From: Granulicatella elegans
Lineage (GTDB): Bacteria > Bacillota > Bacilli > Lactobacillales > Aerococcaceae
Length of the DNA: 64,000 bases
Assembly: GCF_020735385.1 (NCBI RefSeq)
Contig: NZ_CP085953.1
Span: forward strand, 806,001 to 870,000
Direction of reading: 5' to 3'
The position numbers were made by a program, and so were the translations under genes. The notes under the pieces were generated by a model. That model did not search any database. It was not told the DNA's origin and saw nothing but the letters and a program-made list of their open reading frames with translations. Below, in pieces: positions 35,785-48,166 of the stretch. Position 1 is the stretch's first letter. The number at the start of each line of letters is the position of its first letter.

Positions 35785-36447
35785 GTGGGTCAAAAAATTC
35801 ATCCAATTGGAATGCGTGTTGGAATCATCCGTGACTGGGATTCAAAATGGTACGCAGAAAAAGATTTCGCAGAATTCTTGCATGAAGATTTAAAAATCCG
35901 TGATTATATCCGTAAACAATTAAGCGACGCTAGCGTTTCAACAATTGAAGTTGAACGTGCAGCTAACCGCGTTAATGTTTCAATCCACACTGCAAAACCT
36001 GGTATGGTTATCGGTAAAGGTGGATCTGAAGTTGATAAATTACGTACAAACTTAAACAAATTAACAGGTAAAAAAGTACACATCAACATCGTGGAAATTA
36101 AAAAACCTGATTTAGATGCAAAATTAGTTGCTGAAGGAATCGCTCGTGACTTAGAACGTCGTATTGCATTCCGTCGTGCACAAAAACAAGCTATCCAACG
36201 TACAATGCGTGCAGGTGCCAAAGGGATTAAAACAATGGTATCAGGTCGTTTAAACGGTGCAGATATCGCTCGTTCAGAAAGCTATTCTGAAGGAACAGTT
36301 CCATTACACACATTACGTGCAGATATTGACTACGCTTGGGAAGAAGCAGATACTACTTACGGAAAATTAGGTGTTAAAACTTGGATTTACCGTGATGAAG
36401 TATTACCAACAAGAAAGAACAACAACTCTGAGAAAGGAGGGAAATAA
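35785..36447 (+). CDS. rpsC: 30S ribosomal protein S3
   Basis: S3 (220 residues) lies at the mRNA entry and has helicase activity with S4 and S5. The KH motif [14 protein letters not shown] (about 74) is intact. GTG start after AGAAGGAGGGAT. Confidence 0.98.
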   Translation: MGQKIHPIGMRVGIIRDWDSKWYAEKDFAEFLHEDLKIRDYIRKQLSDASVSTIEVERAANRVNVSIHTAKPGMVIGKGGSEVDKLRTNLNKLTGKKVHINIVEIKKPDLDAKLVAEGIARDLERRIAFRRAQKQAIQRTMRAGAKGIKTMVSGRLNGADIARSESYSEGTVPLHTLRADIDYAWEEADTTYGKLGVKTWIYRDEVLPTRKNNNSEKGGK

Positions 36448-36449
36448 AC

Positions 36450-36884
36450 ATGTTAGTACCAAAACGTGTAAAACACCGTCGTGAATTCCGTGGAAAAATG
36501 CGCGGGGAAGCTAAAGGTGGTAAAGAAGTAGTATTCGGTACATACGGTTTACAAGCAACAGAATCTCACTGGATTACAAACCGTCAAATCGAAGCAGCTC
36601 GTATTGCAATGACTCGTTATATGAAACGTGGTGGGAAAGTATGGATTAAAATTTTCCCTCACAAATCATATACAGCTAAAGCTATCGGGGTACGTATGGG
36701 TTCTGGTAAAGGGGCACCTGAAGGTTGGGTAGCGCCAGTTAAACGTGGTAAAATCATGTTTGAAATTGCTGGAGTTTCAGAAGAAGTAGCTCGTGAAGCT
36801 TTACGTTTGGCATCACACAAATTGCCAGTTAAAACAAAATTTGTGAAACGCGAAGAAAATGGTGGTGAATCGAATGAAGGTTAA
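36450..36884 (+). CDS. rplP: 50S ribosomal protein L16
   Basis: L16 (144 residues) contacts the A-site tRNA. Begins [19 protein letters not shown]. It starts 2 bases after rpsC and its end overlaps rpmC by 11 bases, so S3, L16 and L29 are tightly coupled. Confidence 0.98.
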   Translation: MLVPKRVKHRREFRGKMRGEAKGGKEVVFGTYGLQATESHWITNRQIEAARIAMTRYMKRGGKVWIKIFPHKSYTAKAIGVRMGSGKGAPEGWVAPVKRGKIMFEIAGVSEEVAREALRLASHKLPVKTKFVKREENGGESNEG

Positions 36885-37080
36885 TGCACTTAGAAAAGAA
36901 CTTAAAGGGTTATCCACTGCTGAACTTGTTGAAAAAGAAAAAGAATTAAAGCAAGAACTATTCAACTTACGATTCCAACTTGCTACTGGGCAATTAGAAG
37001 GTACAGCACGCATTCGTGAAGTACGTAAACAAATTGCGCGTATCAAGACTGCATTGCGTCAAGAAGAATTGCAAAAATAA
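36874..37080 (+). CDS. rpmC: 50S ribosomal protein L29
   Basis: L29 (68 residues) is a two-helix protein near the tunnel exit. The start is the ATG at 36874 giving [14 protein letters not shown]; an in-frame GTG at 36859 would add five non-conserved residues. Overlaps rplP. Confidence 0.95.
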   Translation: MKVNALRKELKGLSTAELVEKEKELKQELFNLRFQLATGQLEGTARIREVRKQIARIKTALRQEELQK

Positions 37081-37104
37081 TCATCAGCAAAGGAGGCAAT
37101 GAAC

Positions 37105-37371
37105 ATGACTGTAGAACGTAACCAACGTAAAGTGTATCAAGGTCGCGTTGTTTCAGATAAGATGGAAAAGACTATTGTAGTTGCTATTGAAACTTACAAG
37201 CGTCATAAAACTTACGGAAAACGCGTTAAATATACGAAAAAATTTGTAGCTCATGATGAAAATAACTCAGCTAAAATCGGTGATATTGTTAAGATCATGG
37301 AAACTCGTCCGTTGTCAGCAACAAAACGTTTCCGTTTAGTTGAGATTGTTGAAGAAGCAGTAATTATTTAA
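37105..37371 (+). CDS. rpsQ: 30S ribosomal protein S17
   Basis: S17 (88 residues), an early 16S-binding OB-fold protein. The ATG at 37105 stands 8 bases after AAGGAGG, while the ATG at 37099 is only 2 bases away and is rejected. The [17 protein letters not shown] block is conserved. Confidence 0.95.
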   Translation: MTVERNQRKVYQGRVVSDKMEKTIVVAIETYKRHKTYGKRVKYTKKFVAHDENNSAKIGDIVKIMETRPLSATKRFRLVEIVEEAVII

Positions 37372-37394
37372 TTTCAAATTGTGTATACATTTGA

Positions 37395-37778
<384 letters not shown>

Positions 37779-37808
37779 TTCTCATCAAAATCGAAGGAGG
37801 TGTAACAC

Positions 37809-38120
37809 ATGCACGTAAAAACTGGTGATAAAGTTAAAGTAATCTCAGGTAAATACAAAGGAAAAGAAGGAGTAATCCTAAAAAGTTTTCCAAAACAAAA
37901 CCGAGTTCTTGTTGAAGGTGTGAACATTGTTAAGAAACATCAAAAACCATCTCAAGCTAACCAAACAGGCGGCGTAGTTGAAATGGAAGCACCAATTCAT
38001 GTTTCAAACGTAATGCTAATTGACCCTTCAACAGGTGCAGCTACACGTGTTAGCTACAAGGTTGAAAATGGTAAAAAAGTTCGTGTGTCTAAACGCACAG
38101 GTGAAGTACTAGATAAGTAA
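37809..38120 (+). CDS. rplX: 50S ribosomal protein L24
   Basis: L24 (103 residues) is an assembly initiator of the 50S subunit. The KOW motif ([19 protein letters not shown]) is at the N-terminus. GAAGGAGGTGTAA precedes ATG. Confidence 0.98.
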   Translation: MHVKTGDKVKVISGKYKGKEGVILKSFPKQNRVLVEGVNIVKKHQKPSQANQTGGVVEMEAPIHVSNVMLIDPSTGAATRVSYKVENGKKVRVSKRTGEVLDK

Positions 38121-38144
38121 TTTTAGGAAGGAGGACCATCCTGC

Positions 38145-38684
38145 ATGAATCGCTTAAATGCAAAATACAAAAACGAAGTGGTAGCTTCTTTAATGGAAAA
38201 GTTTAACTACAAATCAATTATGGAAGTACCTAAAGTAGAAAAAATCGTTATCAACATGGGTGTTGGTGATGCTACATCAAATGCTAAAAACTTAGAAAAA
38301 GCAGTTGAAGAATTAACATTAATTTCTGGTCAAAAACCAGTTGTTACTACAGCTAAAAAATCAATCGCTGGTTTCCGTTTACGTGAAGGTATGCCTATCG
38401 GTACTAAAGTTACTTTACGCGGCGAACGTATGTATGATTTCTTAGATAAATTAGTAACTGTTTCATTACCTCGTGTACGTGACTTCCGTGGAATCTCTAA
38501 AAAATCATTTGACGGACGTGGAAACTACACTTTAGGTGTGAAAGAACAATTAATCTTCCCTGAAATTGACTACGATCGTGTAGACAAAGTACGTGGTATG
38601 GATATCGTTATCGTAACTACAGCTAATTCAGACGAAGAAGCTAAAGAATTATTAACTCAACTTGGAATGCCTTTCCAAAAATAA
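38145..38684 (+). CDS. rplE: 50S ribosomal protein L5
   Basis: L5 (179 residues) binds 5S rRNA in the central protuberance. Conserved [11 protein letters not shown] and the [10 protein letters not shown] end. GGAAGGAGGACCATCC precedes ATG. Confidence 0.98.
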   Translation: MNRLNAKYKNEVVASLMEKFNYKSIMEVPKVEKIVINMGVGDATSNAKNLEKAVEELTLISGQKPVVTTAKKSIAGFRLREGMPIGTKVTLRGERMYDFLDKLVTVSLPRVRDFRGISKKSFDGRGNYTLGVKEQLIFPEIDYDRVDKVRGMDIVIVTTANSDEEAKELLTQLGMPFQK

Positions 38685-38710
38685 AATAAAACTCACAGGA
38701 GGCGAGTAGT

Positions 38711-38896
38711 TTGGCTAAAAAATCAATGATCGCAAAGAACAAACGTCCAAAAAAATATTCAACACAAGAATATACTCGTTGTGAACGTTGTGGTCGACCA
38801 CATTCAGTTTATCGTAAATTCAAACTTTGCCGTATTTGTTTACGTGAGCTTGCCTATAAAGGGCAAATCCCAGGAATGAAGAAAGCAAGTTGGTAA
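38711..38896 (+). CDS. rpsN: 30S ribosomal protein S14, zinc form (type Z)
   Basis: S14 of 61 residues with a CERCG...CRICL zinc ribbon (Cys24/27/40/43). The C+ form keeps growth zinc-dependent; a zinc-free paralogue may exist elsewhere. Initiation is at TTG, 6 bases after AGGAGGCG. Confidence 0.97.
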   Translation: MAKKSMIAKNKRPKKYSTQEYTRCERCGRPHSVYRKFKLCRICLRELAYKGQIPGMKKASW

Positions 38897-38928
38897 TCAT
38901 TACTACTTGATAAAGGAGGTACTCATTA

Positions 38929-39327
38929 ATGGTTATGACAGATCCAATCGCGGATTTCTTAACTCGTATTCGTAATGCGAACATGGTTCGTCACGAATCT
39001 TTAGAAGTTCCGTCATCAAATATGAAAGTGGCTATTGCTAACATCTTAAAATCTGAAGGATTTATCAAAGACTTCACAGTTGAAGAAGATGGCAAGCAAG
39101 GTGTCATGAAAGTATTCTTGAAATATGGAAAAAATAACGAACGTGTAATCACAGGATTGAAACGTATTTCTAAACCTGGTTTACGTGTGTACGCTAAAAC
39201 AGGCGAAGTTCCTAAAGTATTAAACGGTTTAGGTATCGCTATCGTATCAACATCTGAAGGTGTTATTACAGACAAAGAAGCAAGAGCTAAAAACGTAGGT
39301 GGAGAAGTTCTAGCATACGTTTGGTAA
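38929..39327 (+). CDS. rpsH: 30S ribosomal protein S8
   Basis: S8 (132 residues) nucleates the 30S platform and is the spc-operon repressor in E. coli. Starts [18 protein letters not shown], as in Bacillus. AAAGGAGGTAC precedes ATG. Confidence 0.98.
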   Translation: MVMTDPIADFLTRIRNANMVRHESLEVPSSNMKVAIANILKSEGFIKDFTVEEDGKQGVMKVFLKYGKNNERVITGLKRISKPGLRVYAKTGEVPKVLNGLGIAIVSTSEGVITDKEARAKNVGGEVLAYVW

Positions 39328-39353
39328 TCTAGAAAACAAGGAGGTGCAGCCAA

Positions 39354-39890
39354 GTGAGCCGTATCGGAAATAAACCAGTTGTTATCCCAGCAGGCGTAAC
39401 AATCGACTTAAAAGACAATACAGTAACTGTTAAAGGTCCAAAAGGTGAATTATCATATACATTCAACCAAAATATCACATTAGTTCAAAACGAAGGTAAA
39501 GTTGTTTTCACTCGTCCAGATGACTCAAAAGAAAACAAAACAATCCACGGAACAACTCGCGCAGTATTCAACAACATGGTTGTTGGTGTTACTGAAGGAT
39601 TCCAAAAAGAATTGGAATTAATCGGGGTTGGGTATCGTGCTCAATTACAAGGAAACAAACTTGTATTAAACGTTGGATATTCTCATCCAGTGGAATTCAC
39701 TCCAGAAAAAGGATTAGAAATCGAAGTTCCTTCAAATACTAAAGTAATCGTTAAAGGTTATGACAAACAAAAAGTTGGCGAATTAGCTGCTAACATTCGT
39801 GGCGTACGTCCACCAGAACCATATAAAGGTAAAGGTATTCGTTACGTTGATGAATTTGTACGTCGTAAAGAAGGTAAAACAGGTAAATAA
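39354..39890 (+). CDS. rplF: 50S ribosomal protein L6
   Basis: L6 (178 residues), near the sarcin-ricin loop and factor site. [15 protein letters not shown] start, C-terminal [23 protein letters not shown] start after AAGGAGGTGCAG. Confidence 0.98.
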   Translation: MSRIGNKPVVIPAGVTIDLKDNTVTVKGPKGELSYTFNQNITLVQNEGKVVFTRPDDSKENKTIHGTTRAVFNNMVVGVTEGFQKELELIGVGYRAQLQGNKLVLNVGYSHPVEFTPEKGLEIEVPSNTKVIVKGYDKQKVGELAANIRGVRPPEPYKGKGIRYVDEFVRRKEGKTGK

Positions 39891-39958
39891 TTTTCGTAAT
39901 TATTTACCTTTTGTTGCGCTATTAGTCGCATAAAAATATATTATAAGAGGTGAAAATT

Positions 39959-40315
39959 GTGATTACAAAACCAGACAAAAATAAAGTGCGTCAAAACCGT
40001 CACGCACGCGTTCGTCGCAAAATTTCTGGTACTGCTGAGTGCCCACGCTTGAACGTTTTTCGTTCTAACAAAAACATCTACGCTCAACTAATTGATGACG
40101 TAGCGGGTGTGACGCTAGCAAGTGCCTCTACTTTAGATACAAATGTAGAAAATGGAACAAAAACAGAGGAAGCTGTTGCAGTTGGTAAATTAATTGCAGA
40201 ACGTGGACTTGAAAAAAATATTAAGAAAGTAGTCTTTGACCGTGGTGGATACTTATACCATGGACGTGTAAAAGCTTTAGCTGAAGCAGCACGTGAAAAT
40301 GGACTAGTATTCTAG
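39959..40315 (+). CDS. rplR: 50S ribosomal protein L18
   Basis: L18 (118 residues) packs 5S rRNA onto the 50S. GTG at 39959 gives [15 protein letters not shown], the Bacillus-type start, 6 bases after AAGAGGTG; an in-frame GTG at 39950 lies within that site. The 68-base gap before it is the longest in the spc part and holds an imperfect palindrome around TTTTGTTGCGC. Confidence 0.93.
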   Translation: MITKPDKNKVRQNRHARVRRKISGTAECPRLNVFRSNKNIYAQLIDDVAGVTLASASTLDTNVENGTKTEEAVAVGKLIAERGLEKNIKKVVFDRGGYLYHGRVKALAEAARENGLVF

Positions 40316-40336
40316 GAAAAGGAGGACCCACAATTC

Positions 40337-40837
40337 ATGGTTAATATTGATGCAAGAAACTTAGAATTAGAAGATCGTGTAGTTGCGATTAACCGCGTTA
40401 CAAAAGTTGTAAAAGGTGGACGTCGTTTACGTTTTGCTGCTTTAGTTGTTGTAGGTGACCGTAATGGACATGTAGGTTTCGGTACTGGTAAAGCTCAAGA
40501 AGTACCAGAAGCTATCCGTAAAGCAATCGAAGATGCTAAGAAAAACTTAATTGAAGTACCAACAAGTGGTTCTACAATTCCTCACGAAGTTATCGGACGT
40601 TTCTGCGGTGGTAATGTGTTATTAAAACCAGCTCAAGCCGGTTCAGGAGTTGCTGCAGGTGGACCAGTTCGTGCCGTTGTTGAATTAGCAGGTATCGCTG
40701 ACGTAACTTCAAAATCTTTAGGTTCAAACACACCTGTAAACATGGTTCGTGCTACAATCGAAGGTTTGAAACAATTAAAACGTGTTGAAGATGTTGCTGC
40801 ATTACGTGGCAAATCAGTTGAAGAATTATTAGGATAG
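40337..40837 (+). CDS. rpsE: 30S ribosomal protein S5
   Basis: S5 (166 residues) helps decoding fidelity and mRNA entry; it is the site of spectinomycin-resistance changes in a loop corresponding to [13 protein letters not shown]. Start [19 protein letters not shown] after AAAAGGAGGACCC. Confidence 0.98.
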   Translation: MVNIDARNLELEDRVVAINRVTKVVKGGRRLRFAALVVVGDRNGHVGFGTGKAQEVPEAIRKAIEDAKKNLIEVPTSGSTIPHEVIGRFCGGNVLLKPAQAGSGVAAGGPVRAVVELAGIADVTSKSLGSNTPVNMVRATIEGLKQLKRVEDVAALRGKSVEELLG

Positions 40838-40850
40838 GAGGACATTGAAA

Positions 40851-41030
40851 ATGGCAGAATTAAAGATCACTTTAAAGAAAAGCTTGATTGGACGTCCTCA
40901 AAACCAAATCGATACTTGTAAAGCTTTAGGCTTAACAAAAATTCGTTCAACAGTTGTAAAACCAGCTAACGATGCTATCAAAGGCATGGTTAACACAGTA
41001 TCACATCTAGTGGATGTTGAGGAAGTTTAA
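40851..41030 (+). CDS. rpmD: 50S ribosomal protein L30
   Basis: L30 (59 residues), short form lacking any extension: [19 protein letters not shown]. The ATG at 40851 is 8 bases after ATAGGAGG; a TTG at 40845 in the same frame is rejected. Confidence 0.95.
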   Translation: MAELKITLKKSLIGRPQNQIDTCKALGLTKIRSTVVKPANDAIKGMVNTVSHLVDVEEV

Positions 41031-41062
41031 TTAATCAACTTATAAGAGGAGGTGCCCGAAAC

Positions 41063-41502
41063 ATGAAACTTCATGAATTACAACCAGCAGAAGGTTCTCG
41101 TAAAGAACGTAACCGTGTTGGTAGAGGTCAAGGTTCAGGAAACGGAAAAACTGCTGGACGCGGAAGCAAAGGTCAAAAAGCTCGTTCAGGCGGTGGCGTT
41201 AGATTAGGATTCGAAGGTGGACAAACTCCATTGTTCCGTCGTTTACCAAAACGTGGTTTCCAAAATATCAATCGTAAAGAATACGCAGTCGTAAATCTAG
41301 AAACATTAAACCGTTTCGAAGATGGTCAAGAAGTGACTGCTGCTGTACTAGTTGAGACTGGTATCGTTAAAAACGAGAAAGACGGTATCAAAGTATTAGC
41401 AAACGGAAAACTTGAACGTAAGTTAACTGTTAAAGCAAATAAATTCTCTCAAGCAGCAAAAGAAGCAATTGAAGCTGCAGGTGGAACTGTAGAGGTGATT
41501 TA

Positions 41503-41503
<1 letters not shown>
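41063..41503 (+). CDS. rplO: 50S ribosomal protein L15
   Basis: L15 (146 residues), late-assembly protein with a long basic N-terminal extension ([20 protein letters not shown]) inside the rRNA. Overlaps secY by one base. Confidence 0.98.
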
Positions 41504-43529
<2,026 letters not shown>

Positions 43530-43538
43530 CCTGTTATC

Positions 43539-43568
43539 TTGCATTTATTGTAGCTGAAATGGTATAAT
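43539..43568 (+). promoter_or_regulatory. Internal promoter before infA
   Basis: TTGCAT (43539-43544), 18-base spacer and perfect TATAAT (43563-43568) with extended TGG. It would allow infA-rplQ to be made apart from the S10-spc genes. Confidence 0.75.
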
Positions 43569-43641
43569 TAGAAAGTTAGATAACGGTAGAAGTCCGTCAG
43601 TAAAATCCGTAACAACTTTTTAAAAGTGAGGAGGATGAAGC

Positions 43642-43860
43642 ATGGCAAAGGAAGACGTAATTGAAATTGAAGGTATTGTTAATGAAACATTACCAAATGC
43701 GATGTTCAAGGTCGAACTTGAAAATGGTCATGAGGTTTTAGCGCATGTATCTGGTAAAATCCGGATGCACTATATTAAGATTTTACCGGGCGATAAAGTA
43801 ACGGTTGAATTATCACCTTACGATTTAACGCGCGGAAGAATCACATATCGCTTTAAATAA
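43642..43860 (+). CDS. infA: Translation initiation factor IF-1
   Basis: IF-1 (72 residues), an S1-like OB-fold protein that closes the A site in initiation. [20 protein letters not shown] start. GAGGAGGATG precedes the ATG. Heads the alpha part behind its own promoter. Confidence 0.98.
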   Translation: MAKEDVIEIEGIVNETLPNAMFKVELENGHEVLAHVSGKIRMHYIKILPGDKVTVELSPYDLTRGRITYRFK

Positions 43861-43895
43861 TGGACTCCGTTAATGATATAAAGGAGGGAACTTAA

Positions 43896-44009
43896 ATGAA
43901 AGTTAGAGCATCAGTAAAACCAATTTGCGAAAAATGTAAAGTAATTAAACGCAATGGTAAAGTTATGGTGATTTGTCAAAATCCCAAACATAAACAACGT
44001 CAAGGATAA
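43896..44009 (+). CDS. rpmJ: 50S ribosomal protein L36
   Basis: L36 (37 residues) between infA and rps[20 protein letters not shown], then [15 protein letters not shown]. The C-x2-C...C-x4-H zinc ligands are intact. AAAGGAGGGAAC precedes ATG. It is one of the smallest ribosomal proteins and is easily missed by length filters. Confidence 0.97.
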   Translation: MKVRASVKPICEKCKVIKRNGKVMVICQNPKHKQRQG

Positions 44010-44032
44010 TTTATAAGGAGGTACTTAAAAGT

Positions 44033-44398
44033 ATGGCTCGTATTGCAGGTGTGGATATTCCACGTGAGAAACGTGTTGTTATTTCTTTAACCTATATCTA
44101 CGGTATCGGTGTTACGACTTCTAAACAAGTATTAGCTGCTGCTAATGTAAGTGAAGATACTCGTGTTCGTGATTTATCAAATGATGAATTAGACCGTATC
44201 CGTGCAGAAGTGGATAAACTAAAAATTGAAGGTGACTTACGTCGTGAAGTGAACTTAAACATCAAACGTTTGATGGAAATTGGTTCATATCGTGGTGTTC
44301 GCCATCGTCGTGGTTTACCAGTTCGTGGTCAAAATACTAAAAACAATGCTCGTACTCGTAAAGGCCCAGCTAAGGCTATTGCAGGTAAGAAAAAATAA
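44033..44398 (+). CDS. rpsM: 30S ribosomal protein S13
   Basis: S13 (121 residues), head protein contacting the P-site tRNA and making subunit bridges. [21 protein letters not shown] and the C-terminal [14 protein letters not shown] tail are canonical. TAAGGAGGTAC precedes ATG. Confidence 0.98.
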   Translation: MARIAGVDIPREKRVVISLTYIYGIGVTTSKQVLAAANVSEDTRVRDLSNDELDRIRAEVDKLKIEGDLRREVNLNIKRLMEIGSYRGVRHRRGLPVRGQNTKNNARTRKGPAKAIAGKKK

Positions 44399-44425
44399 TT
44401 TAGAGAAGAAGGAGGTTAATTCTTC

Positions 44426-44812
44426 ATGGCAAAGAAAGTTGTACGCAAACGCCGCGTGAAAAAGAATATTGAATCTGGTGTAGCTCACATCCGTTCAACA
44501 TTTAATAATACAATTGTTATGATTACAGATGTACATGGAAATGCTGTTTCATGGTCTTCTGCAGGTGCTTTAGGATTTAAAGGTTCTAAAAAATCAACAC
44601 CATTTGCTGCTCAAATGGCTGCTGAATCTGCTGCGAAAGGTTCAATGGAGCATGGTATGAAAACAGTTGAAGTTTCAGTTAAAGGTCCTGGTTCAGGTCG
44701 TGAAGCTGCAATTCGTTCATTACAAGCTACTGGTTTAGAAGTTACAGCAATTCGTGACGTAACACCAATCCCTCATAATGGATGTCGTCCTCCAAAACGC
44801 CGTCGTGTGTAA
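44426..44812 (+). CDS. rpsK: 30S ribosomal protein S11
   Basis: S11 (128 residues), platform protein near the mRNA exit. [20 protein letters not shown] and the [16 protein letters not shown] end are canonical. GAAGGAGGTTAATTC precedes ATG. Confidence 0.98.
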   Translation: MAKKVVRKRRVKKNIESGVAHIRSTFNNTIVMITDVHGNAVSWSSAGALGFKGSKKSTPFAAQMAAESAAKGSMEHGMKTVEVSVKGPGSGREAAIRSLQATGLEVTAIRDVTPIPHNGCRPPKRRRV

Positions 44813-44882
44813 TGGATTGTTATTGTTGAATTTTGTTGGACAATCGCACATTGTACGTACGTTTTGAAAGGGGTAAAAAATA

Positions 44883-45827
44883 ATGATCGAAATTGAAAAA
44901 CCAAAAATTGAAACGATTGAGATCAGCGAAGATGCTAAATTTGGTAAATTCGTTGTTGAGCCACTTGAACGCGGTTATGGTACTACATTAGGGAACTCAT
45001 TACGCCGTATTCTATTATCGTCACTCCCTGGTACTGCAGTAACAGATATCCAAATGGATGGCGTGTTACATGAATTTTCAACAATAGATGGCGTGGTAGA
45101 AGATGTTGCTGCAATCATTTTAAATATTAAGAAAATTGCATTAAAATCTTTTGGCGAAGATGATAAAGTATTAGAAATCGATATCATTGGACCTGCTGTT
45201 GTTACAGCTGGGGACATCAAACATGATAGTGATATCGAAATCCTTAACCCTGATTTATATATTTGTACAGTAGCTGAAGGTCATCGCTTCCATGTTCGTA
45301 TGAACGCTAGAAATGGTCGTGGTTATGTTCGTGCTGACTATAATAAATCTGAAAATATGCCAATTGGTGTAATCCCAATTGATTCTATTTATACTCCGAT
45401 TAGTAAAGTGAACTACCAAGTCGAAAATACTCGTATTGGTCAAAAAAATATTTATGATAAATTAACGCTTGATGTATGGACAGATGGATCAATCTCTCCA
45501 GAAGAAGCAATCAGTTTAGCAGCTCGTATTTTAACAGAGCACTTAAATATTTTTGTTAATTTAACAGATGAAACTCGTCAAGTAGAAATTATGGTCGAAA
45601 AAGAAGAAACTCAAAAAGAAAAAATGCTTGAAATGACTATTGAAGAATTGGACTTATCTGTTCGTTCTTATAACTGCTTAAAACGTGCGGGAATTAATAC
45701 TGTACAAGAGTTAACAAATAAATCTGAAGCAGAAATGATCAAAGTTCGTAACTTAGGTCGTAAATCGCTTGAAGAAGTTAAACACAAATTAATCGAATTA
45801 AATTTAGATTTACGTCGTGAAGACTAA
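44883..45827 (+). CDS. rpoA: DNA-directed RNA polymerase alpha subunit
   Basis: Alpha (314 residues) forms the dimer that scaffolds RNA polymerase. The N-terminal domain includes [20 protein letters not shown]; the C-terminal domain (from about 245) contains the helix-hairpin-helix [13 protein letters not shown] that contacts UP elements and activators. GAAAGGGGTAAAAAATA precedes ATG. Confidence 0.98.
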   Translation: MIEIEKPKIETIEISEDAKFGKFVVEPLERGYGTTLGNSLRRILLSSLPGTAVTDIQMDGVLHEFSTIDGVVEDVAAIILNIKKIALKSFGEDDKVLEIDIIGPAVVTAGDIKHDSDIEILNPDLYICTVAEGHRFHVRMNARNGRGYVRADYNKSENMPIGVIPIDSIYTPISKVNYQVENTRIGQKNIYDKLTLDVWTDGSISPEEAISLAARILTEHLNIFVNLTDETRQVEIMVEKEETQKEKMLEMTIEELDLSVRSYNCLKRAGINTVQELTNKSEAEMIKVRNLGRKSLEEVKHKLIELNLDLRRED

Positions 45828-45859
45828 TAGAAACTCTTAAGAAGGAGGAATATTAAAAA

Positions 45860-46240
45860 ATGGCTTATCGTAAATTAGGACGTACAAGTTCACAACGTAA
45901 AGCGTTATTACGTGACTTGACAACTGACTTAATTATTAACGAACGCATCGTTACAACAGAAGCTCGTGCTAAAGAAATCCGCTCAACTGTTGAGAAAATG
46001 ATTACTTTAGGTAAACGTGGAGATTTACATGCTCGTCGTCAAGCAGCTGCATATGTTCGTAACGAAGTAGCAGATGTACGCGAAGAAGGCGAAGAAATCG
46101 TTGTTGAAACTGCTTTACAAAAATTATTCAATGGTTTAGCATCACGTTACAGCGAACGTCAAGGTGGATACACTCGTATTCTTAAAACTGAACCTCGTCG
46201 TGGTGATGCTGCACCAATGGTTATCATTGAATTAGTTTAA
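45860..46240 (+). CDS. rplQ: 50S ribosomal protein L17
   Basis: L17 (126 residues) near the tunnel exit; last gene of the superoperon. [20 protein letters not shown] start. AAGAAGGAGGAAT precedes ATG. A long structured non-coding region with terminators follows. Confidence 0.98.
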   Translation: MAYRKLGRTSSQRKALLRDLTTDLIINERIVTTEARAKEIRSTVEKMITLGKRGDLHARRQAAAYVRNEVADVREEGEEIVVETALQKLFNGLASRYSERQGGYTRILKTEPRRGDAAPMVIIELV

Positions 46241-46310
46241 TAAATAAACAAACACTTTTCGATGGTTGAAATGAGCGTCATGATGGTAATAATCATCTTT
46301 CGGTTGTGAG

Positions 46311-46432
46311 ATGAGAAGTCTGAGGCTACTGTAAAGTAGCCTTATTCTTTCTCATGATTATTTAGTCTAGCTCGCTGTCTCCCCGCCAGCGTTGGCGGGA
46401 AGGCACTTCATCATGAAGGTGTCTTTTTTTGT
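46311..46432 (+). terminator. Tandem hairpins ending the alpha operon
   Basis: First hairpin: ATGAGAA (46311)...TTCTTTCTCAT (46355) with inner GGCTACT/AGTAGCC. Second: CCCGCCA/TGGCGGG (46382-46399). Third: GGCACTTCA/TGAAGGTGTC (46402-46423) with seven T, a true intrinsic terminator. The 238-base gap has no gene. Confidence 0.7.
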
Positions 46433-46478
46433 TTATATACATATTTTGTTTTTTATACATATTATAAAAGGTTAAGAG

Positions 46479-47330
46479 GTGAATGAATTGACTCAACCAG
46501 TTATTTCAATTAAAAATATTTATTTTAATTATCAGAATCAAGATACTAGAGAAGCATTATCAGATGTATCATTAGATGTTTTTGAGGGAGAATGGTTAGC
46601 TATTATTGGGCATAATGGTTCAGGGAAATCTACACTAGCTAAAATGATGAATGGTTTATTAGAAGCTTCAAGTGGAGAAATTTATATCGACGGTGAATTG
46701 TTAATGGAAGAAACGGTTTATGAGGCACGTCGTAAGGTAGGAATGGTATTTCAAAATCCAGATAATCAATTTGTTGGAACAACTGTAGAAGATGATATTG
46801 CTTTCGGATTAGAAAATATTGGGATGTCACGTGAGGAGATGGTTCAAAAAATCAACGCTTCTTTAGAGATGGTTCGTATGACTTCGTTTAAAGAGAAAGA
46901 ACCAGCACGTTTATCTGGTGGTCAAAAACAACGTGTTGCGATTGCGGGAATGATTGCATTAGCACCAAAGGTAGTTATATTAGATGAAGCGACTTCCATG
47001 TTAGATCCTCAAGGTAGATTTGAAGTGATTTCAACGATTCAACAACTTCATAAAGATAAAGGTATCACAGTCATTTCTATTACTCATGATTTAGATGAGG
47101 CAGCACAAGCAGATCGTGTACTATTAATGGAAGGCGGAAAAGTAAATCGTATTGGAAAACCTTCAGAGATTTTTGGAATGGGAACAGCATTAGTGGATAA
47201 AGGATTAGATGTTCCTTTTTCGGAAAAATTAAAAGCCGTTTTAAAAGAAAAAGGTTTGAATGTGCCAAATGAGTATTTAGATGAAGAAGGGTTGGTGGAA
47301 TGGCTATGGACATCCGTTTTAAACAAGTAG
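46479..47330 (+). CDS. ecfA1: ECF transporter ATPase EcfA1
   Basis: One of two ATPases of the energy-coupling-factor module that powers vitamin uptake (riboflavin, folate, biotin and others) by interchangeable S components. Walker A GHNGSGKS (about 43-50), LSGGQKQR and Walker B VVILDEAT are present. At 283 residues it has the usual C-terminal dimerisation region. GTG at 46479 is listed; TTG at 46488, after AGAGGTGA, is an equal candidate. It overlaps ecfA2. Confidence 0.95.
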   Translation: MNELTQPVISIKNIYFNYQNQDTREALSDVSLDVFEGEWLAIIGHNGSGKSTLAKMMNGLLEASSGEIYIDGELLMEETVYEARRKVGMVFQNPDNQFVGTTVEDDIAFGLENIGMSREEMVQKINASLEMVRMTSFKEKEPARLSGGQKQRVAIAGMIALAPKVVILDEATSMLDPQGRFEVISTIQQLHKDKGITVISITHDLDEAAQADRVLLMEGGKVNRIGKPSEIFGMGTALVDKGLDVPFSEKLKAVLKEKGLNVPNEYLDEEGLVEWLWTSVLNK

Positions 47331-48166
47331 GATTTGCTTATCAAGCGGGGACGCCGTTTGAAATGAGAGCATTACATGATGTTACTTTTTCAGTAAAAGA
47401 TGGTTCTTATGTAGCCATTATTGGTCATACTGGTTCTGGTAAATCGACGATTCTTCAACATTTAAATGCGTTATTAAAACCAACTGAAGGTGTTGTAGAA
47501 TTAGGAGAAAAAACGATTGATTCAACTACTGGGAATAAAGACTTAAAACCTTTACGTAAAAAAGTAGGAATTGTTTTTCAATTTCCAGAAGCACAATTAT
47601 TTGAAGAAACTGTAGAAAAAGATATTGCTTTTGGACCCAAAAACTTCGGAGTTAGTGAAGAAGAATCGTTAAAAATTGCTGCTGAAGTCGTAAAAATAGT
47701 TGGATTACCTGAAGAAGTTTTGAAAAAATCACCATTTGATTTGTCGGGCGGGCAAATGAGACGTGTTGCGATTGCCGGTGTATTAGCGATGAAACCAGAA
47801 GTGTTAGTTTTAGATGAACCAACGGCTGGTCTTGATCCAAAAGGTCGTTTAGAAATGATGGAGATGTTTTATAAATTAAATAAAGAACAAAAAATGACCA
47901 TCGTTTTAGTGACACATCAAATGAATGATGTAAGTGATTATGCAGATCATGTGATTGTGATTGAATCTGGAAATGTTGTAAAGGAAGGTTCACCCAAGGA
48001 AGTGTTTGCAGATGCTTCTTGGTTATTAGAAAAACAATTAGGCGTTCCAACGACTTTAGCTTTTGTTGAAAAATTAAAAGAAAAAGGTTGGTCTACCGAT
48101 AAAATGCCTTTAACTTTAGATGAGTTAGCGAATGCTATTTTAGAAAAACGTGGGGTGAATGAATAA
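47306..48166 (+). CDS. ecfA2: ECF transporter ATPase EcfA2
   Basis: Second ATPase of the ECF module (286 residues): Walker A GHTGSGKS, LSGGQMRR, Walker B VLVLDEPTAGLD. The ATG at 47306 gives MDIRFKQVGFAYQ, as in B. subtilis EcfA2, 7 bases after GGTGG; ATG at 47300 is two codons upstream. Overlaps ecfA1 by 25 bases. EcfA1 and EcfA2 form a heterodimer. Confidence 0.95.
   Translation: MDIRFKQVGFAYQAGTPFEMRALHDVTFSVKDGSYVAIIGHTGSGKSTILQHLNALLKPTEGVVELGEKTIDSTTGNKDLKPLRKKVGIVFQFPEAQLFEETVEKDIAFGPKNFGVSEEESLKIAAEVVKIVGLPEEVLKKSPFDLSGGQMRRVAIAGVLAMKPEVLVLDEPTAGLDPKGRLEMMEMFYKLNKEQKMTIVLVTHQMNDVSDYADHVIVIESGNVVKEGSPKEVFADASWLLEKQLGVPTTLAFVEKLKEKGWSTDKMPLTLDELANAILEKRGVNE

Noticed and set aside
39891-39958. 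Possible extra promoter before rplR
   Set aside because: The longer gap has no clear -35/-10 pair.
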